NCBI GenBank assembly: GCA_937894515.1
Contig: CALCRH010000158.1
Coordinates: 1 to 62,871, forward strand
Direction of reading: 5' to 3'
Source of the DNA: an uncultured Clostridia bacterium
GTDB lineage: Bacteria > Bacillota > Clostridia > Oscillospirales > Oscillospiraceae
DNA length: 62,871 nt
Shown here: piece after piece, positions 24,669 to 33,611 of the stretch
Numbering within the stretch: the first letter of the stretch is position 1
How the letters are laid out: each line of letters opens with the position of its first letter
Made by a program: the position numbers and the translations under genes
Notes under the pieces: model-generated
The model's database searches: none
What the model was told of the DNA's origin: nothing
Seen by the model: only the letters and a program-made list of their open reading frames with translations

Positions 24669-25637
24669 TTAAGTGAACAGCTTGGCAATGGAGATCTCCT
24701 GATAGGTGCGTTCAATGGCCTCGGCAAACATGGGTGCCACAGACAGATATTTGATCTTGTCGCAGCCGGCGCCGGTGGACTCGGGAATGGTATTCAGCAA
24801 AGCCACTTCCTTGATCACGCTGTTGTTGATGCGCTCAATGGCGGGGTCGGACAGCACGCCGTGGCTGGCGCAGGCGTAAACGCTCTTGGCGCCGCCGATT
24901 TCCACCAGAGCCTTAGCGGCATTGCACAGCGTACCGGCGGTGTCGATCATATCGTCAAAGAGGATGCAGTCCTTGCCGGCCACATCACCGATGACGTTCA
25001 TGACCTCGCACTGGTTGGCCTTCTGGCGGCGCTTATCCACGATGGCCAGATTCATGTGCAGCTTCTGGGCAAAGGTACGGCTGCGGGACACGCTGCCAAC
25101 GTCCGGGGAAACGACTACCATATCCTCGCATTTTTCGCCGAACTTCTTGGCATAATAATCCACAAACACGGGGTTGCCCAGCAGGTTGTCCACAGGGATA
25201 TCAAAGAAGCCCTGGATCTGGGCGGCGTGCAGGTCCATGGTCAGCACGCGGTCTGCACCGGAAGCGGTAAGCATATTGGCCACCAGCTTGGCGGAGATAG
25301 GGTCGCGGCTCTTGGCCTTGCGATCCTGACGGGCATAGCCGAAATAGGGAATCACGGCGGTGACACGGCCGGCGCTGGCACGTTTGCAGGCGTCTATCAT
25401 GATCAGCAGCTCCATCAGACTGTTGTTAACGGGCTTGCAGGTGGAGTTGATCAGAAACACGTCGCTGCCGCGGACGGTTTCATACAAAGAGACGCTGGCC
25501 TCGCCGTCTGCAAAGGTCTTAACCTCTGCTTCGCCCAGCTTGGTGCCGATGATCTTGCAGATCTCCTCTGCCAGAGCGGGGTTGGAATTGCCGGTAAAAA
25601 TTTTGATGTCCTTGCCGTGAGAAATCATATCAAACAC
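24669..25637 (-). CDS. prs: Ribose-phosphate pyrophosphokinase
   Basis: The 322-residue enzyme makes PRPP from ribose 5-phosphate and ATP. It has the flexible-loop and ATP-site motifs PYFGYARQDRK and the PRPP loop FDDMIDTAGT, plus DLHAAQIQGFFDIPVDNL. The frame starts at GTG 25637; an ATG at 25628 is an alternative, since neither has a clear AGGAGG. About 440 bp of gene-free DNA lie upstream and part of it is probably a long leader. Confidence 0.93.
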   Translation of the reverse strand: MFDMISHGKDIKIFTGNSNPALAEEICKIIGTKLGEAEVKTFADGEASVSLYETVRGSDVFLINSTCKPVNNSLMELLIMIDACKRASAGRVTAVIPYFGYARQDRKAKSRDPISAKLVANMLTASGADRVLTMDLHAAQIQGFFDIPVDNLLGNPVFVDYYAKKFGEKCEDMVVVSPDVGSVSRSRTFAQKLHMNLAIVDKRRQKANQCEVMNVIGDVAGKDCILFDDMIDTAGTLCNAAKALVEIGGAKSVYACASHGVLSDPAIERINNSVIKEVALLNTIPESTGAGCDKIKYLSVAPMFAEAIERTYQEISIAKLFT

Positions 25638-26013
25638 TCTCTCTTTCTTCTGAAGATGGTTTTTATATGAGCAGCCAAGAGCTGATACTCAACGATAAAA
25701 AATACCGCGGCAGATAGACCTGCTGTCAACGCTCGACAACAGACCCACCAACCACGGCGGCAAAAAGGGCGCAAAAAGAGGGACAGTCTCGGAAAGCAAT
25801 CTTGATGCCCACGGGAACATCCCTCCCCCTGCAAAAAATTTCTTATTACAGTATACCATATTATTTCGGAAAATCCAGTCCTTTTGCTGAAAAAAGCGTC
25901 TATAAATTGCCGAAAAAAGGGGAGGACCCTTGTGGATTGTGCCAAAGAGAGGGCAAAACCCGCATAAAATTTATTTTTTTGGTAAAATTTGCTCCATTTT
26001 CACAATTTTTTGG
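25638..26013. other. Divergent intergenic region between prs and trmL
   Basis: No gene is supported. On the minus strand a TATACT box near 25850 could be the prs -10, which would give a leader of about 200 nt. Frames in this region lack starts with ribosome-binding sites and use unusual codons. Confidence 0.4.
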
Positions 26014-26042
26014 TTGAAATCCTTTCGGATTTGCATTATACT
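26014..26042 (+). promoter_or_regulatory. Promoter of trmL-pgk
   Basis: TTGAAA and TATACT are separated by 17 bp, 37 bp before the GTG start of trmL. Confidence 0.75.
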
Positions 26043-26078
26043 AACGTGGTCTTTTGCAAAGGAAAGGGGAAGAGAAGT

Positions 26079-26594
26079 GTGCTGCACATCGTTCTGGTAG
26101 AACCGGAAATTCCGCAGAACTGCGGTAATATCGCCCGTACCTGTGCGGCCACAGGTGCATCACTCCACCTGATCCGTCCGCTGGGCTTTGATATTTCTGA
26201 CCGTGCCGTCAAACGTGCCGGGCTGGACTACTGGCACCTGGTGGAAGTCCGGGACTATGAAAATCTGGATGATTTCTTTGAAAAACACCCCGAAGCGGCG
26301 GCAGATTGCTGGCTTGCCACCACCAAGGCGCCCCGGGATTATACCCGGGCATCGTTTTCCCGGGACTGCTGGCTGTTTTTCGGCAAGGAGACGGCGGGTC
26401 TGCCGGAGGATTTCCGCATGAAGTTCTACGACCGCTGTATCCGTCTGCCCATGCGTGCCGAAGCCCGAAGCCTGAACCTCTCCAATTCTGTTGCCATTGT
26501 GACCTATGAAGCCCTGCGCCAGACCGATTTTCCCGGCCTGCAGGGAATCGGGGAAATGGCTGATTGCGTCAATTCATCTCAAAAGGAGATTTAA
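26079..26594 (+). CDS. trmL: tRNA (cytidine/uridine-34) 2'-O-methyltransferase TrmL
   Basis: The 171-residue SPOUT methylase modifies the wobble base of tRNA-Leu. Typical blocks are HIVLVEPEIPQNCGNIARTC at the start, LHLIRPLGF, FGKETAGLP, and RSLNLSNSVAIVTYE in the knot. A GTG start at 26079 is chosen because it begins exactly at the family's first strand and follows AAAGGGGAAGAG; the upstream frame contains the promoter. pgk follows 3 nt after the stop. Confidence 0.88.
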   Translation: MLHIVLVEPEIPQNCGNIARTCAATGASLHLIRPLGFDISDRAVKRAGLDYWHLVEVRDYENLDDFFEKHPEAAADCWLATTKAPRDYTRASFSRDCWLFFGKETAGLPEDFRMKFYDRCIRLPMRAEARSLNLSNSVAIVTYEALRQTDFPGLQGIGEMADCVNSSQKEI

Positions 26595-26597
26595 GCT

Positions 26598-27791
26598 ATG
26601 AACTACAACAAAAAAACCATCATGGACGTAGATGTAGCGGGCAAGAAGATCCTGCTGCGCTGCGATTTTAACGTGCCCCAGGACAAGGAAACCGGCGCCA
26701 TCACCAGCGATAAGCGTATCGTGGCGGCTCTGCCCACCATCGAGTACCTGCTCTTGCAGGGCGCTGCCGTGATTGCCTGTTCTCATCTGGGCAAGCCCAA
26801 GGGCGAGTGGAAGGAGAAGCTGACCCTCAGGCCTGTGGCAGATCGTCTGAGCGAATTGCTGGGCAAAGAAGTGATCTTCGCCAAGGACATTGTGGGCGAG
26901 GACGCCAAAGCAAAGGCCGCAGCCCTCAAGGGCGGCGAGATCATGCTGCTGGAGAACCTGCGCTTTGATCCCCGGGAAGAGAAGAACGACGCCGGCTTTG
27001 CCAAGGAACTGGCTGATATGGCGGAGCTGTACGTCTCCGATGCTTTCGGTACTGTCCACCGCGCCCATGCCTCCACCGCCGGTGTTGCCGCTTACCTGCC
27101 TGCCGTCAGCGGCCTGCTGGTGGCCAAGGAGCTGGAGATCATGGGCGGTGCGCTGAACGATCCCAAGCGTCCCTTTGTCGCCGTGCTGGGCGGCGCCAAG
27201 GTCAGCGATAAGATCGGCGTTATCAACAACCTGCTGGAAAAAGCAGATACCATCATCATCGGCGGCGGCATGGCCTACACCTTTGCCAAGGCCCAGGGCG
27301 GCTCCATCGGCAACAGTCTGTGCGAAAACGACAAGCTGGACTACGCCCTTCAGATGATCGAAAAGGCCAAACGCAACGGCGTGAAGCTGCTGCTGTCCAC
27401 CGATACCGTGGCTGCGAAAGAATTTGCCGCCGATGCCGAGTCCACCGTGGTCAATACTATGGAGATCCCCGCGGATATGGAGGGCCTGGACATCGGTCCC
27501 AAGACCACCGAGGCATTCTGCGATGCCGTCAAGGGTGCCGGTACCGTGGTGTGGAACGGCCCCATGGGCGTGTTTGAGCTCGAGAAGTTTGCCAAGGGTA
27601 CCCGTGCCATGGCTCAGGCGCTGGCCGACAGCGGTGCGGTGACCATCATCGGAGGCGGCGACAGTGCGGCAGCCGTGGAGCAGATGGGCTTTGCCGATAA
27701 GATCACCCACATCAGCACCGGCGGCGGTGCGTCCCTGGAGTTCCTCGAGGGTTTGGAGTTACCGGGCGTTGCCTGTTTGCTGGATAAGTAA
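26598..27791 (+). CDS. pgk: Phosphoglycerate kinase
   Basis: The 397-residue glycolytic enzyme transfers phosphate from 1,3-bisphosphoglycerate to ADP. Blocks: LRCDFNVPQ, SHLGKPKG, DAFGTVHRAHAST, GGAKVSDKI, GGGMAYTF and the C-terminal GGGDSAAAVE and TGGGASLEFLEG. Length is normal. An AAGGAG site lies in the short gap after trmL. The final 24 codons are repeated 200 bp downstream (see 27919-27994). Confidence 0.95.
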   Translation: MNYNKKTIMDVDVAGKKILLRCDFNVPQDKETGAITSDKRIVAALPTIEYLLLQGAAVIACSHLGKPKGEWKEKLTLRPVADRLSELLGKEVIFAKDIVGEDAKAKAAALKGGEIMLLENLRFDPREEKNDAGFAKELADMAELYVSDAFGTVHRAHASTAGVAAYLPAVSGLLVAKELEIMGGALNDPKRPFVAVLGGAKVSDKIGVINNLLEKADTIIIGGGMAYTFAKAQGGSIGNSLCENDKLDYALQMIEKAKRNGVKLLLSTDTVAAKEFAADAESTVVNTMEIPADMEGLDIGPKTTEAFCDAVKGAGTVVWNGPMGVFELEKFAKGTRAMAQALADSGAVTIIGGGDSAAAVEQMGFADKITHISTGGGASLEFLEGLELPGVACLLDK

Positions 27792-27918
27792 AACAATACG
27801 CCGGTTCCCCCTGTTGCGGTGCCCAAATTTTCTGCGAGGCTTCCGCTGATCGCTTGAAAATTTGACCGCTGCCACTCGCTCACCTCGCTGCATCCGCCAC
27901 TGGCGGCGCTCGGATCGC
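27792..27918. other. Insert between the two pgk tails
   Basis: About 127 bp separates the two tails. It contains no gene; the sequence (with AAATTTTC and its inverted GAAAATTT, and a run of short CGCTC words) looks like a small intergenic repeat or MITE-type insert. Confidence 0.4.
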
Positions 27919-27994
27919 TCCCCGGCGGCGGTGCTTCCCTGGAATTCCTGGAGGGACTGGAATTACCGGGTGTCGCCTGCCTGTTGGACAAGTA
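27919..27994 (+). pseudogene. Duplicated 3' tail of pgk
   Basis: This stretch encodes the same ending as pgk (GGGASLEFLEGLELPGVACL, then LDK and stop) but differs at about ten mostly third-codon positions. It has no start of its own. It looks like the tail of an older or different pgk allele left behind by recombination. Confidence 0.8.
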
Positions 27995-28135
27995 AGAGCA
28001 AAATGAAAAATTAAAAATGAAAAGTGAAAAATAAATGTATCGCCGAAATATATTTCGGCGATACCGAAATTCTTCATTTTTCATTCTTCACTCTTCACTC
28101 TTCACTCAAAATTATTTTTCATATAATATAAAAGG
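27995..28135. repeat. AT-rich inverted-repeat element before tpiA
   Basis: A perfect palindromic stem, GTATCGCCGAAA and TTTCGGCGATAC (28037-28064), is flanked by arms rich in GAAAAATGAA and TTCATTTTTCATTC that can pair as an outer stem. It resembles a mobile miniature repeat of intergenic DNA. Confidence 0.6.
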
Positions 28136-28145
28136 AGAAACAACT

Positions 28146-28919
28146 ATGAATAGCAGATATCGTAAGACCATTATCGCCGGCAACTGGAAGATGAACAACA
28201 CCGCCGGCGATACCAAGAAATTTGCCGAAGAACTGCGCGCCATCATGCCCAAGGCCAAGTGGTGCGATGTAGTCGTGTGTGTGCCCAGCTGCAATATCAG
28301 CACTGCCATCAAGGCCTTCAAAGATATGCGCATCAGCGTGGGTGCTGAGAACGTGTTCTATGAGAAGTCCGGCGCCTTTACCGGCGAGGTTTCCGCCGAT
28401 ATGCTGAAGGATCTGGGCGTGAAGTACGTCATCATCGGCCACAGTGAGCGCCGCCAGTACTTTGGCGAGACCGATTTCACCGTGAACAAGAAGGTACAGG
28501 CAGCGCTGGAGGCCGGTCTGCACCCCATCATCTGCGTGGGCGAGACTCTGGAGCAGCGGGAGCTGGGCATCACCATGGAACTCATTGCTCTGCAAGTCAA
28601 GTCCGCTCTGGCCGGCGTCAGCGCCGAGAAACTGCGCCGCTGTGTCATCGCCTATGAGCCTGTCTGGGCCATCGGTACCGGCAAGACCGCTACCGCCGAG
28701 CAGGCGGCCGAGGTCTGCACCTTTATCCGCAGCACCGTTCGTCATCTGTACGGCGCCCGCATTGCCCGCAGTGTCACCATTCAGTACGGCGGCTCTATGA
28801 AGCCTTCCAATGCTGCCGAACTGCTGAGCCAGCCCGATATTGACGGCGGTTTGATCGGCGGTGCCGCTCTGAAGGCAAAGGACTTTGTGGAAATCATCAA
28901 CGCTGCCAACCAGGACTGA
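28146..28919 (+). CDS. tpiA: Triosephosphate isomerase
   Basis: The 257-residue enzyme interconverts dihydroxyacetone phosphate and glyceraldehyde 3-phosphate. Blocks: AGNWKMNN with the catalytic Lys, IGHSERR with His, YEPVWAIGTG with Glu and the loop-6 region, and YGGSMKP. ATG 28146 follows AAAAGGAG; the longer frame upstream lies in the repeat. gpmI follows 21 bp downstream. Confidence 0.95.
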   Translation: MNSRYRKTIIAGNWKMNNTAGDTKKFAEELRAIMPKAKWCDVVVCVPSCNISTAIKAFKDMRISVGAENVFYEKSGAFTGEVSADMLKDLGVKYVIIGHSERRQYFGETDFTVNKKVQAALEAGLHPIICVGETLEQRELGITMELIALQVKSALAGVSAEKLRRCVIAYEPVWAIGTGKTATAEQAAEVCTFIRSTVRHLYGARIARSVTIQYGGSMKPSNAAELLSQPDIDGGLIGGAALKAKDFVEIINAANQD

Positions 28920-28940
28920 TCCGAAAGGAGACTACCTGCT

Positions 28941-30452
28941 ATGAGCAAAACGCCTACGACATTGATTATTATGGACGGTTTCGGCCTTGCCACAGCCGCC
29001 CCGGATAACGCTGTCACGCTGGCAAAGACCCCGGTGCTGGATCGCCTGTTCCGCGTCTATGCCCATACCACGCTCCATGCGGACGGACTGAATGTAGGTC
29101 TGCCGGAGGGTCAGATGGGAAACAGCGAGGTAGGACATACCAATATCGGCGGCGGCCGGGTGGTCTTTCAGGATCTGCCCCGCATCAGCCGTGCCATTGA
29201 GGACGGGAGCTTTTTCCGCAACCCCGCCTACAATCAGGCGATGGACACCTGCAAGGACAGGGGTACTTCCCTGCACCTCTACGGTCTTTTGAGTGATGGC
29301 GGTGTCCATTCCCATATCAATCACCTGTATGCCCTGCTGCAGATGGCAAAGGATAAGGGCCTCAGCAAGGTCTATATCCACTGCTTCCTGGACGGCCGCG
29401 ATGTCAGCCCTACCAGCGGTGTGAACTTTGTAACCGCCCTGCGCGACAAGTGTGCTCAGTTGGGTGTGGGTAAGATCGCCACCGTGATGGGCCGCTACTA
29501 TGCCATGGACCGTGACAAACGTTGGGAACGTCTGCAGCTGGCCTATGATGCCATGGTCTACGGCGAGGGCATTCAGAACGAGGATCCTGTGGAAGCCGTG
29601 ACCCGTTCTTATGCCAATGGGGTTACCGATGAATTTGTGGAGCCCGTGGTCTGTGACAGCGATGGAACCATTTCCGACAATGACAGTATCATTTTCTTCA
29701 ACTATCGCCCGGACCGTGCCCGGGAGATCACCCGTGCCCTTGTGGATCCGGACTTTGACGGGTTCCATCGAGAATATTTCCCCACCACTTACATCTGCAA
29801 TACAGAGTACGATGCCGCTATGCCCAATGTCACCGTGGCATGGCCCCGCATCAAGGTGGAAAACGGCTTGGGCGAATATCTGAGCAAGATGGGCATGACC
29901 CAGCTCCGCATTGCCGAAACGGAGAAGTATGCCCATGTCACCTTCTTTTTCAATGGCGGTGTGGAGACCCAGTATCCCGGCGAAGACCGTGTGCTGGTGG
30001 CCTCCCCCAAGGTAGCAACTTATGATCTCCAACCGGAGATGAGCGCCTATGAAGTGTGTGACAAATGTGTGGAACGCATTGAATCCGGTGCGTATGATGT
30101 GATCATTCTGAACTTTGCCAACTGCGATATGGTGGGTCATACCGGCGTGTTGGAAGCTGCGGTCAAGGCGGTGGAAACCGTGGACGAGTGTGTGGGCCGC
30201 GTGGTGGATGCCACCTTGAAAATGGGCGGTATCGCCATGATTACTGCGGATCACGGCAACGCCGAAGATATGCAGCAGCCTGATGGGTCTCCCATGACGG
30301 CGCACACCACCAGCGTGGTGCCCTTTATCCTTTGTGGCGCGGCAACGGAACTGCGCCCGGGACGCCTGGCAGATATTGCTCCCACCATTTTAGACGTAAT
30401 GGGGCTGAACCAGCCTGCCGAGATGGACGGAAAAACGCTTATCGTGAAGTAA
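28941..30452 (+). CDS. gpmI: 2,3-bisphosphoglycerate-independent phosphoglycerate mutase
   Basis: The 503-residue alkaline-phosphatase-superfamily enzyme converts 3- to 2-phosphoglycerate with two manganese ions. Blocks: LIIMDGFGL with a metal Asp, GNSEVGHTNIG with the Ser nucleophile, HCFLDGRDVSPTSG, FNYRPDRAREI, and ITADHGNAE with metal ligands. AAAGGAG precedes the ATG. A strong terminator ends the pgk-tpiA-gpmI cluster. Confidence 0.95.
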   Translation: MSKTPTTLIIMDGFGLATAAPDNAVTLAKTPVLDRLFRVYAHTTLHADGLNVGLPEGQMGNSEVGHTNIGGGRVVFQDLPRISRAIEDGSFFRNPAYNQAMDTCKDRGTSLHLYGLLSDGGVHSHINHLYALLQMAKDKGLSKVYIHCFLDGRDVSPTSGVNFVTALRDKCAQLGVGKIATVMGRYYAMDRDKRWERLQLAYDAMVYGEGIQNEDPVEAVTRSYANGVTDEFVEPVVCDSDGTISDNDSIIFFNYRPDRAREITRALVDPDFDGFHREYFPTTYICNTEYDAAMPNVTVAWPRIKVENGLGEYLSKMGMTQLRIAETEKYAHVTFFFNGGVETQYPGEDRVLVASPKVATYDLQPEMSAYEVCDKCVERIESGAYDVIILNFANCDMVGHTGVLEAAVKAVETVDECVGRVVDATLKMGGIAMITADHGNAEDMQQPDGSPMTAHTTSVVPFILCGAATELRPGRLADIAPTILDVMGLNQPAEMDGKTLIVK

Positions 30453-30472
30453 ATTCTCCTGCAAAATGTATA

Positions 30473-30516
30473 AAAAAGGCTCCGGACGACCACAATACGT
30501 CCGGAGCCTTTTTTAT
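30473..30516 (+). terminator. Terminator of the glycolytic cluster
   Basis: AAAAAGGCTCCGGACG and CGTCCGGAGCCTTTTT form a 16-bp stem followed by T. Confidence 0.92.
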
Positions 30517-30580
30517 TCCGGAGAGCCGCCGCTCCGCAAACCGGCGGTGATCGGATGCACAGTCTGATCCAAGGAGCAAT

Positions 30581-31240
30581 ATGAGTGAATTCCGAAATCG
30601 TGCCAGGGCGGTGCTGACCGGCAAAGGGCTGTACATAGCCCTTGCGCTGTGTCTGGTTGCCGGTGGTACCGTTGCCTATCTCGCCTATGCCAACCGGGCG
30701 CCTGCCCGGGAAACCACCGCCATCACCCCGGTTATCGAGGTAACGCCGAAAGTGGTGGCGCCGACCGCTCCCAAACCCAAGGAGGAAAAGGTGCCGGAGC
30801 AGGAAACGGCGGCGCTGGAACCCACAGAACTGCTGCCTCAGGTTGTCTCTCCTCTGGACGGCACAACCGTCACGGTGTTCTCTATGACCGAGCTGATGTA
30901 CGATGATACCATGGCGGACTGGAGGACCCACAATGGACTGGATATCCAGGCGGGGGAGGGAGACGCAGTAAAGACTGCTGCCGCAGGAACCGTTGTCTCC
31001 GTTCGCAATGATGAGCTGATGGGTACCACCGTGGTCATCGACCACCCGGATGGCTATACCACCACCTATGCCTGCTTGCAGGAAGAGCCGCCGGTGCTGT
31101 CCGGCGACAGGGTCAATGCCGGTGACATCATCGGCTGTGTGGGTTCCACCGCTGCCGCGGAAAGCGGCATGGGTCCCCATCTTCACTTCTCCGTCAGCAA
31201 GGACGGCACGGTTATTGATCCCTCCGAATATGTGAAATAA
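30581..31240 (+). CDS. SpoIIQ-like membrane-anchored M23 peptidase
   Basis: The 219-residue protein has one membrane helix (about residues 17-38), a Pro/Glu-rich linker and a LytM-type domain (about residues 90-219). The zinc and catalytic residues of active M23 enzymes are present: THNGLD (HxxxD) and HLHF (HxH). Size and layout fit SpoIIQ, which joins the forespore-mother cell channel; in Clostridia it keeps the full metal site. Another M23 cell-wall enzyme remains possible. Confidence 0.75.
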   Translation: MSEFRNRARAVLTGKGLYIALALCLVAGGTVAYLAYANRAPARETTAITPVIEVTPKVVAPTAPKPKEEKVPEQETAALEPTELLPQVVSPLDGTTVTVFSMTELMYDDTMADWRTHNGLDIQAGEGDAVKTAAAGTVVSVRNDELMGTTVVIDHPDGYTTTYACLQEEPPVLSGDRVNAGDIIGCVGSTAAAESGMGPHLHFSVSKDGTVIDPSEYVK

Positions 31241-31270
31241 AAAAAGACGCCTGCGGGCGTCTTTTTTTGG
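31241..31270 (+). terminator. Terminator after the M23 gene
   Basis: AAAAAAAGACGCC-TGCG-GGCGTCTTTTTTT is a textbook stem and T-run. Confidence 0.92.
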
Positions 31271-31330
31271 AACAAAAATGTCCTGCTTTTCGTCTTATTG
31301 GCAAGAGAAGACCAAAAGGAGGAAAGAAAT

Positions 31331-32263
31331 ATGAATAAACTGGAAAGAAAAGTCAAAAAGATTTCGGCAGTTTTAACCGGATTTCTTCTGATTTTCACCC
31401 TTGCCGCCTGCGGAGCCAGCGCTCCAAAGGAGGCCGCTGCCGCATCTGACTCTGCTGCACCCGCTGCCACCGAGGCGATGTGGGACGGCGGCGAATACGA
31501 GGAGGCGAAGTCCGAAAACGGTCTGTTTGATCCGGCTTCCGGTGCGCCCAATGCTGCCGACCGGGACGCCAAGATTGTCTACACTGCCAACCTGGATCTG
31601 GAGACCACGACCTTTGACCAGGCGACTGCGGATATTGCCGCCACGGTAGAACGCTTCGGCGGCTATTTTGCCAATAGCTCCCAAAGTGGGCAAAATAGCA
31701 GCTATCGCTATGCGGATTATACCATAAAAGTTCCGAAAAACGAATTTAACAATTTTCTAAACTACATCGGCCAAACCTGCGCTGTGACGTATAGTTCCAC
31801 CAGTGCCGAGGACATCACAGACAGCTATTATGATGTGGACTCCCGCTTGAAAACGGCCCAGACCAAGCTGGAGCGTCTGCAGGAACTGCTCAGCAAGGCG
31901 GACAACATGTCGGACATCATCACCATCGAATCCGCCATCTCCGATGCGGAGTGGGAGATCGAAAACCTGACCGGCACCCTCCGCACCTATGATGCCCGGG
32001 TAGAGTATGCCACGGTGTATCTGAGCCTGCGGGAGGTCTACAAGCTCTCCGGCACGGACAGCGCCCCCATGACTCTGGGCAGACGCATCGGCAGCTCCTT
32101 TGTCCGTGGTTTGAAATCCGTGGGCAATTTCTTTGAGGATCTGCTGGTCTGGCTGGCATACAGTTGGATCTGGCTGGCAGTAATCACTGTCATTGTTATC
32201 GCAGGAATTCGACTTGCCAAAAAGAAAGGTTTCCGTGTCCGCCGCAAGGACAAAGAGGAATAA
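31331..32263 (+). CDS. DUF4349 lipoprotein
   Basis: The 310-residue protein has a lipoprotein signal with lipobox LAAC (Cys near residue 27), a coiled-coil DUF4349 region (DLETTTFDQATADI to EVYKLSG, about residues 78-245), and a C-terminal membrane helix (about residues 275-298) followed by a basic tail. It is thus tied to the membrane at both ends. The function of DUF4349 proteins is not known. AAAGGAGG precedes ATG 31331. Confidence 0.85.
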   Translation: MNKLERKVKKISAVLTGFLLIFTLAACGASAPKEAAAASDSAAPAATEAMWDGGEYEEAKSENGLFDPASGAPNAADRDAKIVYTANLDLETTTFDQATADIAATVERFGGYFANSSQSGQNSSYRYADYTIKVPKNEFNNFLNYIGQTCAVTYSSTSAEDITDSYYDVDSRLKTAQTKLERLQELLSKADNMSDIITIESAISDAEWEIENLTGTLRTYDARVEYATVYLSLREVYKLSGTDSAPMTLGRRIGSSFVRGLKSVGNFFEDLLVWLAYSWIWLAVITVIVIAGIRLAKKKGFRVRRKDKEE

Positions 32264-32267
32264 AAGA

Positions 32268-32292
32268 AAGACCGCCCTTTGGCGGTCTTTCT
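32268..32292. terminator. Bidirectional terminator
   Basis: GAAAGACCGCC and GGCGGTCTTTC form a perfect stem between the converging DUF4349 and prfB genes. Confidence 0.85.
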
Positions 32293-32307
32293 TACTCATA
32301 TTTATAA

Positions 32308-33432
32308 TCATTTCAGCAGCGTCCCGTTGGCGGCGGCGGTCAGATAGGCGTTGATGAAGCCGTCAATCTCTCCATCCATGACAGACTGGATCTGTCCCAC
32401 CTCATAGCCGGTGCGGGTGTCCTTGGCGAGGGTGTAGGGCATAAACACGTAGGAACGGATCTGGCTGCCCCATTCGATCTTCATCTGTACGCCCTTGATA
32501 TCGCTGATCTTCTCGGCGTGCTGCTGGATCTGCAGTTCCAGCAGCTTGGCCTTCAGCATCTTCATACAGTTGTCCCGGTTCTGGAACTGGCTGCGCTCCG
32601 TCTGGCAGAACACCACGATGCCTGTGGGCAGATGAGTCAGACGAACGGCAGAGGAGGTCTTATTGATGTGCTGGCCGCCGGCACCGGAGGAACGGCAGGC
32701 CTGCATCTCGATGTCCTCGGGCCGGATCTCGATGTCGTTATCGTCCGGCAGCTCCGGCATGACCTCCACGGCGGCGAAACTGGTCTGGCGCCGGGCGTTG
32801 GCATCAAAGGGGCTGACACGCACCAACCGGTGTACGCCGTTTTCGCTACGGAGATAGCCATAGGCGTTTTCGCCCTCGATGGAGATGGTGGCGGTTTTGA
32901 TACCGGCTTCATCGCCGTCCTCATAGTTCAGGGTCTGTACGGTAAAGCCGTGGCGCTCTGCCCAGCGGGTGTACATACGCAGCAGCATCTGGGTCCAGTC
33001 CTGCGCCTCGGTACCGCCTGCGCCGGCGTGCAGGGTCAAAATGGCGTTGTTGCCATCGTATTCGCCGGTCAGCAAAGCGGCCAGACGGCGATCCTGCATC
33101 TCACTTTCAATGGTGGCATAGCTCTCCACGATCTCGTCCAGCAGACTGGCATCCTCTTCCTCCTGCGCCATTTCGCACAGAGTCAGGCAATCCTCCCAGT
33201 CGGAAACCAGACGGTCATGCTTTTTGATTTTATTCTCCAGCCGCTTGATCTGCTGGGCCACTTTCTGGCTGTGAGCCACGTCATTCCAAAACCCATCGGT
33301 CTCAGTTTCAATCTGCAGACCTTTCAATTCCTGCCGGGCTGCGGGAATGCCGAGAGCCTGTTCCAGCTCTTCCAGCGTGGGCTTCAGCGCCAGCAGCTTC
33401 TGCTTATATTCATCGTATTCAATGACTGCCAT
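32308..33432 (-). CDS. prfB: Peptide chain release factor 2
   Basis: The 374-residue factor ends translation at UGA and UAA. It has the GGQ motif in GAGGQHINKTSSAVR and the RF2 recognition tripeptide SPF in RVSPFDANARRQTS. In most bacteria the gene needs a programmed +1 frameshift near codon 25 at CTT TGA; here the frame is continuous through that region (KQKLLALKPTLEELEQAL), so that autoregulation appears lost. AGGAGA-type site precedes the ATG. Confidence 0.93.
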   Translation of the reverse strand: MAVIEYDEYKQKLLALKPTLEELEQALGIPAARQELKGLQIETETDGFWNDVAHSQKVAQQIKRLENKIKKHDRLVSDWEDCLTLCEMAQEEEDASLLDEIVESYATIESEMQDRRLAALLTGEYDGNNAILTLHAGAGGTEAQDWTQMLLRMYTRWAERHGFTVQTLNYEDGDEAGIKTATISIEGENAYGYLRSENGVHRLVRVSPFDANARRQTSFAAVEVMPELPDDNDIEIRPEDIEMQACRSSGAGGQHINKTSSAVRLTHLPTGIVVFCQTERSQFQNRDNCMKMLKAKLLELQIQQHAEKISDIKGVQMKIEWGSQIRSYVFMPYTLAKDTRTGYEVGQIQSVMDGEIDGFINAYLTAAANGTLLK

Positions 33433-33538
33433 ATTGGTTGTCTCCTTGTATCAATTTCAGTAACTAAAATATTATATCCAAAAAAACGGACGCTGTAAAG
33501 GGCGTTTTATACAAATCCACAGGATTTCCGTCACCCGA

Positions 33539-33568
33539 TTGACAAAATGCGGTAGTGCTTACTATAAT
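33539..33568 (+). promoter_or_regulatory. Promoter of the CBS pyrophosphatase gene
   Basis: TTGACA and TATAAT are separated by 18 bp, 44 bp before ATG 33612. Confidence 0.85.
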
Positions 33569-33611
33569 ACGAAACGATAAAGGTATTTCCCTGAAAGAAA
33601 GGAACTCTGCT

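Noticed and set aside
25625..25945. 106-residue minus-strand frame upstream of prs
   Set aside because: No ribosome-binding site, no family, and it overlaps the likely prs leader.
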